DNA from: Endotrypanum monterogeii
Lineage: Eukaryota > Euglenozoa > Kinetoplastea > Trypanosomatida > Trypanosomatidae
Direction: 5' to 3'
Assembly (NCBI GenBank): GCA_000333855.2
Contig: CM007318.1
Span: 166,921 to 230,920 of the forward strand
Length of the DNA stretch: 64,000 bases
Every line of letters begins with the position of its first letter. Within the stretch, counting starts at the first letter, position 1. The notes below the pieces were generated by a model, which saw only the letters and a list, made by a program, of their open reading frames with translations, did not search any database and was not told the DNA's origin. Positions 9,771 to 21,112 of this stretch are shown in pieces. The position numbers and the translations under genes were made by a program.

Positions 9771-12700
9771 ATGAGCTCTCTCAACAACAACAAAGAGCAG
9801 CGGACAAACAGCAATCACCACCGAAACTCAGCTCACCGTGCATCAACGCCAAGCGCCAGGATATCAGTGACACGCCGCACGGACCCGTATAACGACAGCA
9901 CGGCCCCACTGAGTAGCGCACCGCAGGGAACCCAGCCGCGACACGTTCTGCCGCCTCCTCTACCACCGGTGCAGCGCGGCTCTGCAACGCCCACCCCGGC
10001 TGAAAACCCAAATGCTGTGCGTCCGCCAAGCGCCCCCCCACGCGGTGGGGACCTCCCCTCTCTGGTGTCACCGTCCCGAGCAAGCCGCACATCGCCAACA
10101 CACGGTAGCCGGCCACCGCAACCAGAGCCACAGCAACCTGCGGCTCCGGCAGCACCCTCCAGAAGCACCACACCGGAGCTGCAGAGCACAACAATGAACA
10201 CATCTGCTAGCGCACGACGCCTACCCGCAAACCCGCAGAGCCGCAGCACTGGGAGCACGCCAGCGCGACGCCGATCCCCGTCTGTCGTGCCGAGGAGCGA
10301 TACGCCCGCAGTGTCGGTATCTCGAGTCAAGCCTAGCGCCGATCCATCAAAAAAGACCTCCTCGGGCGAGGGCAGCGACAGCACTGCCGGTGCCTCCACA
10401 CACGCAAGCAAAGGGAATGAAGGTGTGGAGGAACTTATGAATATTCCATCGGCCCTTACAAAGCCCATCGAAAAGTTTTTTTTGGAGTACAGCAAGACCG
10501 CAGCTGAGCGCGAGGACGATGGGCAGCCACGCAACGACAATGAAGTGTTGTTGGAGCAGTTCGCTGAGTACACCGACGACGATTCTTTTTTTTCTTCCGG
10601 CGAGACAGTTATTGAGTGCGACCCTCAACGGCTGCGCAGCGACCCCCTCCGACCTCGCGCGGTCGTGTCGGTGCACAACACTCTACGACTGCGCGCACTC
10701 ACCAACGGCCGGGTGCCGGAGGATACCGTGTGGCAGGAAGCGACGCGTACCTCGTGGCTTTATCAGATCCACAACCGCGCTATAGCACTCCAGTACAGCT
10801 CCTTTTACGTATTCCCTGCTCGCTGGACACCACGTGTGATGGTGTACAACATCCTCCACCACTGGTTGATGGAGCTGTTCATCTTCCTGACGATCCTCGG
10901 CTACGCCATCTTTCAGGCGACGTGGAGTCGCACCCCCCCACGCCGCGGCGCCATGACAAAACCAGATCACATGGTCTTCGCCGACGTGTTCTACACGATC
11001 TTGCTCGGCCTCGAGATAATTGCACGCCTCTTCGCCGTCGGCTGCGTCCTGCACAAACGCGCCTTCTTCCGCTCTCCGTGGCACACTCTGGACATGGCAG
11101 TCTTCGTGCTAAGTGTCATGGAGTGTACGCAGTGGCCGCAAATGTGGAACTTCACAGCGTGGCGACTCATCCGCGCCATCAAGTGCCTCACACACACACC
11201 CGCCCCTGCACGCATGAAGCTACTGGCCAAGTCCCTCCTACGTTCCACAAATCGGACCCTGTACGTGACCATTGTGCTCACCTACTTCATATTTTTCTTC
11301 GGGCTTCTGGGGCTTCAGCTGTTCGGTGGCACGCTTCACAGCCGCTGTATCAGCACGCTCACCGGCGTCGTGACCTCTCAGTTGTGCCGGAGTGTGTCTA
11401 CCGGGCAGTACTGGTTCTACTGGGGGCACAGATGTGAAGGATTTCTCACCTGCGGCGCAGACGGCTTCCCGAACCCCCACTACGGCTTCCGAAGCTTCGA
11501 TGATATTGGGCATGCGATGCTGTCTGTGTTCCAAATCATTACATTTCAGGGCTGGAGCGAGTTGCTGCAGGAGACAAACGACGGGCTGGCAGTGATGGCC
11601 ATTCTCTACTACGCCTTCACCATTATTGTTTGCACGTGGATTGTCCCATCTCTGTACCTTGGTGTCTTCGTCGAAAAGATAGAGAAGACGAGCCGGCTTT
11701 TCGTGCTGAAGCAGTTAGATTTTTTTGATCGCATGCTCACAGAGCAGCGCCAGCGCATGTCCGCCATGGTTCATCTGCACGACTACGTCGAGCGCGACGC
11801 GAACGGTCTCGTGTCCCACTATCCGACCCACACTCTTCAGCGACGGGACCGTGAACGCCTCGCTGACGGAGACACCGCCAACGGAAGCAGGGGAAAGAAT
11901 AAAATGAGTCACCAAGGTAAACTCTACCATCGCGCGATTCAGGCTACGAAATGGACAGACGAACAGCGCGTTCAGTTGCACCTGGCGCTCACGCGTCAGC
12001 GCGACGTCGCTGAAGAGGCGGAGCGCAAGCGCCGGCTTCAGAACATTGCTCTTGGTGATCTTATCGTCAAGCAGGACGGTACTGGAAAGCGGCTGGTTGC
12101 AGGCAAGCAAAGCTACTCCCCGACCAGGGCGGCGCTGGCGGCCAAAGAGAAGGCAGAGAGGTCAGAGCAGTCCACCAAGGGGCTCAGCGACTTTGCACTC
12201 GGTGGTCGTGTTGGCGACGTGCAGCACCACCCTGCTGCATATGCCATTGGCGAATCGCGACAGACAGATCTCCCCTTTGCAGCTCGCCAAGAGGTCCAGG
12301 CAGAACGACTTCGATTCCTCGACCCGTACACCAACGGTGCAAGCACCACGAAGAGCGATATCTACAACTCAGCCGCTGCCCTACCCACCAACAACAACCG
12401 ATCGCGCTCTAGCATGCCCAGTGGTGGCACGGAGAGCGTTGCCGGCGCGCACAGTTGCCCTGTCAGCAGTGTCCGACCCCCGCTCAGTGCACCATCGGTG
12501 CAGTCGACGAAAGTGACAATGACACGCGAAACCGCTGGTGTGGTGCCAAACCGTCGCTTGATGTCAGCACGTCCCTCACTCTCGCGTGTCTCCAGCATGA
12601 GCGGTCACGGCTCTGTCAGTCGTCTGCATGCATCCATGACACAGGCGCCGCAGCCAACAGTGCAGCAAGAGCGGATCGAGTACGTCATTAACGATCCCGA

Positions 12701-15700
12701 AGGCGGTGATTTCAAATACGCCAAAACATTTTCGCAGAAGGTCAACATTATCCGAAACATTGCCCACATGTTCACAGAGGGCTACCCCCGCATTATCTCG
12801 CAGTACCTTTGGGAGCACCGCATGATGCAGTACCGCTACGGGCTCTCGCCATTGTCCTACACGAATAAGTATGAGGAGGAGGCCTTGCGGCGTTTGCGTC
12901 AGCGACGCGCGCAGGAGCGCCGCGAGGAGCGCGAACAGCTACGCCGGAGTGGTATAGGCCAACCAATCGACGATAGCGACGACGATGACGACGCCGACGA
13001 CAATTTTCAGACGGAGAAATCATGGATGCGTAAGGAGGGGCTCGTACCTGGGAGCATGTCGTCCATTCGCATGGCGCGCAATATTTGTGAGAACGCGCCA
13101 ATCACTGGATTTAACTACGTTATGTATTTTCTGATCATCGCCAACGCCGTCTTCAACGCGTCGCGCTTCGACACAATGCCAGATTTCTGGGAGATGGGCA
13201 CATTCATCGCGTCTGTTTGCTTTTCTGTTTTGTTTGTGTTGGAGCTGCTCATCCGTCTCTTCGCCCTGGGCCCCGGTCCTTTCCTCACAGATGTGTTCAT
13301 CCTCATCGAAACAACATTTGTGACCATCTCACTTTTCCAGCTCGGCTGGAGCAGGGCCAATACGACGTCGCTGTTCAACTGGGTGCGCTTCCTGCGCCTC
13401 TTTCGCGTTATATCGTGCCGCCCGCTGCGCCGTGTCACGCGAGTGCTGATTCACGTCTTCCCCGACATCGTCTGCGGCCTCGTCCTCTTCACGATATACA
13501 TGTTTATGTGGCTATTGCTGGGTATGAGCTTCTTCGGCAACCCCATGAGCACCATCGACTACAGTACGAGTGACTACACCACACGTGGTCGGTTCGATAC
13601 CTTCTCACACGCCGCATACGCAGTGGCGCAGGCCTTCTCGGTCAACCGAGAGCAGTGGCTCTACCTCTCCTGGTCAGGCATGCGGGCGCGCGGGGGATAC
13701 ACCGTGATATACTTTATTGCCACCGTTCTTGTTGCTTTTATCTTCCGCTACTTCCTCATTGCGGTGATGACGTATGCGTGGCAGGCACAACAGGAAGAAG
13801 AGGACTCCTACTTCATGTCGAGCAGCAGCAGTGGACGCCGCAGCCGCTTCGCCCGGCTGCCCTTTTTCGACTTCAGTGTGTGGCGCTCCTTCAAGCACAT
13901 CCATGGCGGCTTCGCTAGGCGCGATGTGGCACCAGATGAGATCTACTTCCTGAACGAAGACATGGTACGACAGCTACACCTCGTGGAGGCCAAGGACCGA
14001 TACTACCGCGAGAATTATAGCCTAGAGAAGAGCAGGTGGGACCATGTGGGTGACGAGGACCAGATGCGCGACTGGGATGTGAACACTGACGACGTCAGCG
14101 TCCTCAACGGTCCGCAATATGTCAACATTGGTGGTCGGCTGTATCGCCAACCCAGTCTGCCAGCGACGGAGATGGGTTTTTCGGTGACTAAAACGCCGCC
14201 GTATCGCGGACAGCTGGGCTTTGCTCGACAACATCACGCTGTGCCAGCCACCACCCACGCCGTGGCGCATCAGCGGCAGCACCCGCATACAGATCCACGC
14301 GATACACTGCCAGACGAGGTTGAAGGCAGTCAGTCCCCTTCACGGACCAGCCGGTGGGGCATGGTCAACCCGCTACGCCACCGCCTTTCACCCGTGCGCC
14401 AAGAGACCAGCTTCAGCGGCCCTAGTATATCACGCGTAGCGGGTCCCCTGGCCGATGAGCAGATGAATAGCGCGAACATCACTCTGGCACCACGACTGAC
14501 AAGGCTGGGCAATGCCCGCTCCATCGCTGCCAGCGCAGACCGGGAGGGAACCACCGACTACAGCAGTCCCGAAGACGGCGTGGCAGAGGAAGACTACCAA
14601 CATCTGTTGCTGCCTGGACCGCGTCTTCGCTACAAGAGCACCATGAAGAATGGTCGCCGTGTATTCGAGACTTGCCTAGACTGCAACACTTATATACAGA
14701 TGCCATTGCGTGCGCCGCTGGGTGTGGCGCAGCGCACCGCCGAGATGCTTCATGCTGAGCATTGCCACATGGCGACGGTGCGTAGCTCGCAGCAGCTAGT
14801 GCTGAATGCACTCATCGGGTATGCCAGGATGCAAGCCGACCACGAAGTGGTGCCAACCAAACGGATGGTGGAAACAGTGCTGGGACAGGCGTGGAGCTGC
14901 GGTATGCTGCTTTTCGACACCATTGAGAATCTTTCTTGTATGGACTTGCCAGAGGGCGAGCGGACGTGGAACCGCATGCTGGAGGCGCTGGAGCTGCAGC
15001 AATGGCTACTGGGGCTGCACGTCGGCGAGGAGCAGGTGGGCCGTGCCACCCTGGCCTATATATTGGCACAACAGCAGAAGCAAGAGATAAAGGTACAGGA
15101 AAAAAGCTACAAGGACACCTGGAAGGAGCATTCCTTCTTCTTTCTCGCACCGTCGAACCCGGTGCGGCGAACGGTGTCGGCGGTTGTGGGCTCGACCTGG
15201 TTCGAGATGTTCATTCTCTTTGTCATATTTTTGGCCTCCGTCCTGTTGGCGATCTACGTCCCAGCAGAGGGCAGTCGTGACATGGGTGGGATTTCTGATA
15301 GCGGCAAGTACGTAACGCTACATGCCTTGGACGACATCATCTCCCTCGTCTTCGCGGCGGAGATGCTGCTGAAGTGGATCAGTATGGGAGTCGTGCTGCC
15401 GGTCGGTCGTGCGTACTTTTGGCACCGATGGAATACGTTCGACTTTGTGATTGTAGTCATTTCCTTGGCATCGTTCAGCACCTCGGGCACCTTCCTGCGC
15501 TACCTGAAAGTGATGCGGTGCTTTCGCATACTGGGGCCTCTTCGTTACTGGAAGTGGGGCAGCAGCAGCATGTCGCTCGTGGCACGTACCATATGGGACA
15601 GCGTTCCCACCCTAGCGAATGTGTGTCTTTTGATGTTGATGAACTACATTGTGTGGGCCATCTTGTTCGTCTCCATGTTCATGAACAAAATGAACTACTG

Positions 15701-18101
15701 CAGCAGCCCCACCATAGTGAATGCCACGGAGTGCATCGCGGCTGGGTTTACCTGGGCTCCAATCCAGCGGAACTTCCGCAACTTTTATGAAAGTCTGCTG
15801 ACCACTTTTGAAATTAGTACCGGGGCGGAGTGGCTGGATGTCATGTACAGCGCCGTCGACTCGCACTCAACGCTGCTTTCGCCAGTGACGAACCGACATC
15901 CGTACCTGGGCCTCGTGTTCATTGCGTACTACTACGTGTCGCACTTCATCCTCTTCACCCTGTTCATGTCGGCCGTGATCTACTGCTACATGCTCGCGAA
16001 AAGTGCTACAGAGGACGCGATGGGAACGACCATCGAGCACAAGGTTTGGCTGCGCATGCAGGGCATGATCCTGCGACTAAAACCAAAGGCGCAGCTTCTA
16101 CCCATGAACAACCCGATATCCCGCCGGATACACATTGGGATCTCGAGTCGCTGGTTCGACATCATCATGGGAGTCACCCTCATCCTTAACATGCTGACAA
16201 TGGCACTCGAGTGGTACCACATGAACGACACGCAGAAGATCGCGCTCGACACGTTACAGTACATCTGGGTGGCCATGTTCACCCTCGAGGTGGTGCTGCG
16301 TATCACCGCGCATGGCCTGCGCTTCTTTACCCGATGGGCCTACTGCTGGGACCTTCTGATTGTTCTCCTCTCCTACCTTCAGATCGGTCTCAGTACAACT
16401 GCCACCAATCAAATTCCGTTCAATGTGAATGTGCTGCGCATGCTACGAGTGGGGCGGATCGTGAACTTGGTTGGCCTTGCGTTACCATTCCACACGCACA
16501 TTGACCTCCTATGCGAAGTGCTGAAGGCGTCGGTGTCGGGGCTCATCAGCGTCACCTTCGTGTACGTGCTCGCCGTGTACGTCTTTGCGATACTTGGCCT
16601 GCATTTCTTGGGCTACATCGTCCCTTTCGATGGCTATATCGATGACAAGTACAACAACTTCAGCACCTTCGTGAACGCATTGATAATGGTGTTCCGCCTA
16701 TCCACCCTACAGAACTGGGCAGCAATGCTACGAGGCAGCTTGGATCGCGGTGATTACTGCACCCGCCCCAGCGGCCGATGCGGGCCAACGAACTGGGCGC
16801 CGGTGTACTACGTCGCCATTGTGATCTGCTTCTTCCTTCTGCTAAGCACCCTGTATATGGCAGTCGCTCTGGATAAGTACATCGCTGCTGTGCGCATGCA
16901 CTCTGCCGTCACCCGTCTCGACGACCTGCGCCGATTCTGCCACCTGTGGTCGAAAAAAGATCCGAACGCTACCATGTGGCTGCCGAGCGCAGTGCTCCCA
17001 GAATTGTTTGAGCAGCTGCGCCTACCGCTGGGCATTAGTGACCGCCGGAACCGCATTGAGGTGATGCGTCTTCTCCGTGAGTATAACATTCCTGACCACA
17101 ATGGACGTGTGTATTACTACGAGGTACTGATGCCACTTGCACGGCGCGTGATGGCGATTGCATTTATCGAGGCAGAAGATGCGGACAAAGCCGGTAGTCA
17201 GACGCCAAAAGACATCGCGCGGCACCTATCTGAGCGCTCGCTCGGCGCGCTGCCCGCATCCTACCGCAAGATACCGCCAAGCAATGTCACCGTGGCTGAG
17301 CAGTACGCAGCCACATTACTTCAGGCGGCTTTCCGTCGAGACCGTGCGATGCGCAACCTCTACATCGCCAAATCGAATCTGTGGCGTCGCGGCAGAGCAC
17401 TCTGCGCCGAGCGTGGTCTTCCTTACAAAAACTTCGGCTTTGGCAAAACATCGCTGGATGGACCAGATCCACGCGAGGAAGGTATACGCCGCGGCTTCAA
17501 CATCCCGAAGGACGCATCTCCCGCCAACTACACCGATGCTCGCATCTATGCCGATCCCGCGACCGCCCGCCTCGAGGCGATGCGGGAGACCATCAACTCC
17601 CAGAAGCGTGCTGCGGATCAGGAGTCAACGGTGTTGCCTGCCGTCTACCGCTCCGCCATCAACCACGATCAAAAGCGCTTTGGACCCGACGCCCCTAGCG
17701 CCATTCGAAGGCACGAGCGACGTGATGATAAGCTGGGGCGAATGCGGGCGCAAGAGGCATTGCAGAGGCACCTGTACGAGAACACCAGCGGAGGTAGTCC
17801 CCCTCGCATGCTCGGCGAGTACAGTGACCATGATTACCTTGCTGCAGAAAGCTCCGATGGCGTGGACCTGGATGTGGACGTCTCCTACTCCGGGGAAACA
17901 ATGAGGTCGCAGCCCCCAGCCCGAGGAAGTCAATACAACCTAGATCCGACCGACGTCAACTATCAGCCACCGCTCGGTACGAGTCCGGAGGAACTGCGAC
18001 AGGAAGAGTTCGACCGTCGCCTCAACGCAGCCGCCACTACCGCAGCGACCTCGGCTCTGTTCGGCGGCATACCGCCGTCCACCACGTCCTCGCGGCACTG
18101 A
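9771..18101 (+). CDS. Four-domain voltage-gated cation (calcium) channel alpha subunit
   Basis: 2776 residues, a plasma or flagellar membrane channel of the Cav/NALCN/Cch1 type. Four six-helix ion-transport domains lie at about residues 355-640, 1115-1340, 1810-2080 and 2128-2373. Each has an S4-like helix with spaced Arg/Lys (for example VRFLRLFRV in II, LKVMRCFRIL in III) and a pore loop with the conserved Trp. The residues at the four selectivity positions are Gln593 (TFQGW), Glu1294 (NREQW), Ala2019 (TGAEW) and Gln2314 (TLQNW), not the EEEE of classical calcium channels. The first 350 residues are Pro/Ser-rich and disordered. The I-II linker is very long (about 470 residues) with an acidic DDDDDADD run. 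An IQ-like motif, LQAAFRRDRAMR (2517-2528), may bind calmodulin. T. brucei has flagellar channels of this type; the exact orthologue is not assigned. Start is the first ATG after the acceptor. Confidence 0.93.
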   Translation: MSSLNNNKEQRTNSNHHRNSAHRASTPSARISVTRRTDPYNDSTAPLSSAPQGTQPRHVLPPPLPPVQRGSATPTPAENPNAVRPPSAPPRGGDLPSLVSPSRASRTSPTHGSRPPQPEPQQPAAPAAPSRSTTPELQSTTMNTSASARRLPANPQSRSTGSTPARRRSPSVVPRSDTPAVSVSRVKPSADPSKKTSSGEGSDSTAGASTHASKGNEGVEELMNIPSALTKPIEKFFLEYSKTAAEREDDGQPRNDNEVLLEQFAEYTDDDSFFSSGETVIECDPQRLRSDPLRPRAVVSVHNTLRLRALTNGRVPEDTVWQEATRTSWLYQIHNRAIALQYSSFYVFPARWTPRVMVYNILHHWLMELFIFLTILGYAIFQATWSRTPPRRGAMTKPDHMVFADVFYTILLGLEIIARLFAVGCVLHKRAFFRSPWHTLDMAVFVLSVMECTQWPQMWNFTAWRLIRAIKCLTHTPAPARMKLLAKSLLRSTNRTLYVTIVLTYFIFFFGLLGLQLFGGTLHSRCISTLTGVVTSQLCRSVSTGQYWFYWGHRCEGFLTCGADGFPNPHYGFRSFDDIGHAMLSVFQIITFQGWSELLQETNDGLAVMAILYYAFTIIVCTWIVPSLYLGVFVEKIEKTSRLFVLKQLDFFDRMLTEQRQRMSAMVHLHDYVERDANGLVSHYPTHTLQRRDRERLADGDTANGSRGKNKMSHQGKLYHRAIQATKWTDEQRVQLHLALTRQRDVAEEAERKRRLQNIALGDLIVKQDGTGKRLVAGKQSYSPTRAALAAKEKAERSEQSTKGLSDFALGGRVGDVQHHPAAYAIGESRQTDLPFAARQEVQAERLRFLDPYTNGASTTKSDIYNSAAALPTNNNRSRSSMPSGGTESVAGAHSCPVSSVRPPLSAPSVQSTKVTMTRETAGVVPNRRLMSARPSLSRVSSMSGHGSVSRLHASMTQAPQPTVQQERIEYVINDPEGGDFKYAKTFSQKVNIIRNIAHMFTEGYPRIISQYLWEHRMMQYRYGLSPLSYTNKYEEEALRRLRQRRAQERREEREQLRRSGIGQPIDDSDDDDDADDNFQTEKSWMRKEGLVPGSMSSIRMARNICENAPITGFNYVMYFLIIANAVFNASRFDTMPDFWEMGTFIASVCFSVLFVLELLIRLFALGPGPFLTDVFILIETTFVTISLFQLGWSRANTTSLFNWVRFLRLFRVISCRPLRRVTRVLIHVFPDIVCGLVLFTIYMFMWLLLGMSFFGNPMSTIDYSTSDYTTRGRFDTFSHAAYAVAQAFSVNREQWLYLSWSGMRARGGYTVIYFIATVLVAFIFRYFLIAVMTYAWQAQQEEEDSYFMSSSSSGRRSRFARLPFFDFSVWRSFKHIHGGFARRDVAPDEIYFLNEDMVRQLHLVEAKDRYYRENYSLEKSRWDHVGDEDQMRDWDVNTDDVSVLNGPQYVNIGGRLYRQPSLPATEMGFSVTKTPPYRGQLGFARQHHAVPATTHAVAHQRQHPHTDPRDTLPDEVEGSQSPSRTSRWGMVNPLRHRLSPVRQETSFSGPSISRVAGPLADEQMNSANITLAPRLTRLGNARSIAASADREGTTDYSSPEDGVAEEDYQHLLLPGPRLRYKSTMKNGRRVFETCLDCNTYIQMPLRAPLGVAQRTAEMLHAEHCHMATVRSSQQLVLNALIGYARMQADHEVVPTKRMVETVLGQAWSCGMLLFDTIENLSCMDLPEGERTWNRMLEALELQQWLLGLHVGEEQVGRATLAYILAQQQKQEIKVQEKSYKDTWKEHSFFFLAPSNPVRRTVSAVVGSTWFEMFILFVIFLASVLLAIYVPAEGSRDMGGISDSGKYVTLHALDDIISLVFAAEMLLKWISMGVVLPVGRAYFWHRWNTFDFVIVVISLASFSTSGTFLRYLKVMRCFRILGPLRYWKWGSSSMSLVARTIWDSVPTLANVCLLMLMNYIVWAILFVSMFMNKMNYCSSPTIVNATECIAAGFTWAPIQRNFRNFYESLLTTFEISTGAEWLDVMYSAVDSHSTLLSPVTNRHPYLGLVFIAYYYVSHFILFTLFMSAVIYCYMLAKSATEDAMGTTIEHKVWLRMQGMILRLKPKAQLLPMNNPISRRIHIGISSRWFDIIMGVTLILNMLTMALEWYHMNDTQKIALDTLQYIWVAMFTLEVVLRITAHGLRFFTRWAYCWDLLIVLLSYLQIGLSTTATNQIPFNVNVLRMLRVGRIVNLVGLALPFHTHIDLLCEVLKASVSGLISVTFVYVLAVYVFAILGLHFLGYIVPFDGYIDDKYNNFSTFVNALIMVFRLSTLQNWAAMLRGSLDRGDYCTRPSGRCGPTNWAPVYYVAIVICFFLLLSTLYMAVALDKYIAAVRMHSAVTRLDDLRRFCHLWSKKDPNATMWLPSAVLPELFEQLRLPLGISDRRNRIEVMRLLREYNIPDHNGRVYYYEVLMPLARRVMAIAFIEAEDADKAGSQTPKDIARHLSERSLGALPASYRKIPPSNVTVAEQYAATLLQAAFRRDRAMRNLYIAKSNLWRRGRALCAERGLPYKNFGFGKTSLDGPDPREEGIRRGFNIPKDASPANYTDARIYADPATARLEAMRETINSQKRAADQESTVLPAVYRSAINHDQKRFGPDAPSAIRRHERRDDKLGRMRAQEALQRHLYENTSGGSPPRMLGEYSDHDYLAAESSDGVDLDVDVSYSGETMRSQPPARGSQYNLDPTDVNYQPPLGTSPEELRQEEFDRRLNAAATTAATSALFGGIPPSTTSSRH

Positions 18102-20518
18102 CCCACCCCTACACACACACACACGTCGTCTCTTTTTCCCTCACGACGAACGTTCGAGTTGATGCCATCTTTATATATTTATAACGACTTTTTTTTCTTT
18201 TCATTGCTGTTTTTTTTTTTTGTTTTGTTTTTGTCTACGCACACACATCCGCGGCTATTTTCACACACACACACATATATAAATATATATATGCACGCAT
18301 GTTCTTGTGTGTGGGTGCATGTCTGACCTTGCCCTCCCTCCTGTCAGCGCACTTCTTTTTGCACGCTTTGTGAAGGTCGTTGTTATGAGATGTGGGAGGC
18401 GGGCTCGGAGAAGAGAGCGAGGGTAGGGAAATACCCCCGACCTGTACCGATAAAAAGTGGTGCACCGTAGAGAAGGATCCACATCTTCCCTCCCGCCATG
18501 GCTCCCACCACCACACTACACGCATTTGGTGTAGATATGTCCAGAAAGGGCTACCACTCGCTCGTTCGCCCCTTTTTTTTCTAAAAAAGGGGGGGGCGAT
18601 GAGAAGTCGAGTGTCCCTCACATAATCTCATGGGCACCCATGCTCTGTATTGTGTACTGAATTACTTAAGCTCATTGCTTACCGTTTGTTCTCAGAGCCT
18701 ACTTTTTATGTATTTATCTATTGCTGGTGGACTTTGACGAGGCTGGTGGAGAACACGTCTGGTCAAGGCGCAGACGCCCGCTGCCTCTCTCGTCCTTCCA
18801 CACGCACGCGCAAGCAGTGCCACGCAGCAATATCTTCATCTCACTGAGATTGCAGTGGCACATGTATGCATCTCTACATGGCCATGCGGTAGAGTAGATG
18901 AGGATTGTCAATTTTTTTTTTTCGCTCATGACAACCTTCCCTTCCGGCTAGTGCTCTGATGACGTCAAGTGCCACCCTGAGTGAGACCGGGAGGGAGGGT
19001 TAGATGCACGTCACTTGCGCACTTCATACAATCTCGATGTGGCCTGGGACGGTTGGCTTTGCTGTTGTGTGCAGCCGTGGTGCTGCTGTGTCAGTGACGG
19101 CGTTGTGCCGTTAGTATAATGACTACTATTTTCCCCATATATCGAATATCATTGTTCATTTCCCTTCCTAGATACCTGCCAAAAATGCTCTTCTTTCTAC
19201 TTAGAGTACTCTTCTGTGTTTATCGCAGTGTCCCCACATACACATGCGTCTGCGTGCAGGTGTTTTGTTGTCTATGCGCCTATATATATATATATATACA
19301 CACATGTATGTGTGTCTGTGAATGGGGGGGGGCACGTGTCCTCACTCTCGGTCTGTTTTTTTTTTTTTGTGTGTGTGTGCAGACCCTACGTTCTATAATG
19401 TGTGTGTTTATATTTTTTGCCTGCCGAACAAACGGAACGGTGATGTGAGGGGGAAAAACAATAAATAGCCACACAATATGGTATATATATATATATATAC
19501 AGGGCTCTGTGCCCGTGATACATTAACATACTCCCCTCTGAACTCCCTCCCTGTCCGTATTTTTTGTTATTATATATATATATATATTTATTTATATGTG
19601 GTTCCACCACCCTCCCTCCCTTTCTTTCTTTCTTTCCCCTTTTTCTTGCACCTGAAGAGGCATAGAGGATGTTACTCTTCTCGCAAAACGTATAAGCGGC
19701 ACGTTAGGTCGCTATACGTATATCTATACCACACACACACACATGTGGACGCTGGGTGTGTGATATATATCTATATAGATATATATAGATATATATATGT
19801 GTGTGTATGTGTGACTATACGCATGTGCGTACTTCAAACGACAAACAAAAAATCAGAAAACACAAACAGAGAGGGTAATTCGTAGTAGTGGAGGAAGGCG
19901 AAAGGGGGTACAAAGGCTCTCGTTGCCTATTGCGTTCATACGAGGAACAATGAAAGCCGCATCTTTTTCTAAAAATAGAGAGCGGTGAGCGCCGTGCATC
20001 AACACCATCTTTTTTGGCCAACGCCCACCCTATCTCTTCCCCTTCCCCCCCCCCTGGCCTCTCATCCCTGGTGTGGGCGCTTGCGCGACCAGCTAACTCG
20101 CCACCTTCCTGAGCTACACTAAAGAAATGTTGTGTTGGCGCGAAGAGTGCACTTAGGGAAAAGATGTCTGCACTGACAAGTCACTGTCTCCCAAACTGTG
20201 GGTTGATGTATTGCATCTGATGAGCAACACACTCGTTCAGAACAGCGGCACGCATCAGGTTGCCCTAGTTGAGACTAGTATTGCATGTACAGGTAAATCA
20301 TGTGTTCATGCTGAGATATATATATATATGGTATGGCAACACTGCTTGCACCAACAGGATACCCTCGTCGGTTTCTCTTCCTACAACCCTTGTCTCCTGC
20401 CAATGACTCTCCATCTATGACGCACACGAAATATCATACCACATCAACGCGCGCGACCCCCCCCCCATCTCCACCTCACTCCGCCTTCCACGCACACACG
20501 CACAATTGACTAAATAAA

Positions 20519-20524
<6 letters not shown>

Positions 20525-20551
<27 letters not shown>
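20525..20551. repeat. (TA)n microsatellite
   Basis: An uninterrupted TA dinucleotide tract of about 27 bases, flanked on the left by an ATAAATA run. Confidence 0.9.
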
Positions 20552-20555
<4 letters not shown>

Positions 20556-21088
20556 CAGTAACACTCTGCTTACACACACACACATATATACTCGCTTACC
20601 AATCAGTCGAAGAGGCCTCGCACGAATCTCTAATCTCATTCTGCACACCCGCACGCATCGCCTTCCCCCCCCCCCAGCGCCATTCTTCATACTACTGGCC
20701 CCGTGTGGCTCTTTGCCGATACTCGAAAAAAAAAAAGATTGTTTTGTCCGCGTAATCACTTCGACCTCATCGTGGTGTTGCGCGGAACTGAAGAAGAATC
20801 ATAAGAGAAGGACACGAGCGCAGGACTGAATCCGCACATTTGCACGCTGTGTTGTAGGAATAATTTGTGGAGCATAGAGTGCACACGTATCTCATCCCTC
20901 ACAACTAGACTCAGTTGACTGCAGGAGAGTTTGGAGACTCCTCGAAGTCAGGTTCTCCAGTTAGTGTGCTGTGTAGGCCTTGTCGCTGCTGGAGAAGCTG
21001 ACGCGGCCGCACTCAGCCGAAACCCCCTAACGCTTCTCTGCGTCTTGTATTATTCGGCTTTCAAGGAGAGGGTCGAGCGAGGGGGTAC

Positions 21089-21112
21089 TTTCATTTTTTC
21101 TTCTGTTGGCAG
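21089..21112 (+). promoter_or_regulatory. Predicted spliced-leader acceptor for importin beta
   Basis: A T-rich tract ends in GGCAG with the AG at 21111-21112. The 130-nt A-rich leader that follows has no ATG before 21243. This also argues against the in-frame upstream extension being translated. Confidence 0.6.

Noticed and set aside
20205..20260. TGATGA and CTGA-like boxes near 20218 as a possible C/D snoRNA.
   Set aside because: Boxes are degenerate, no terminal stem, and no tandem array as usual for trypanosomatid snoRNAs.
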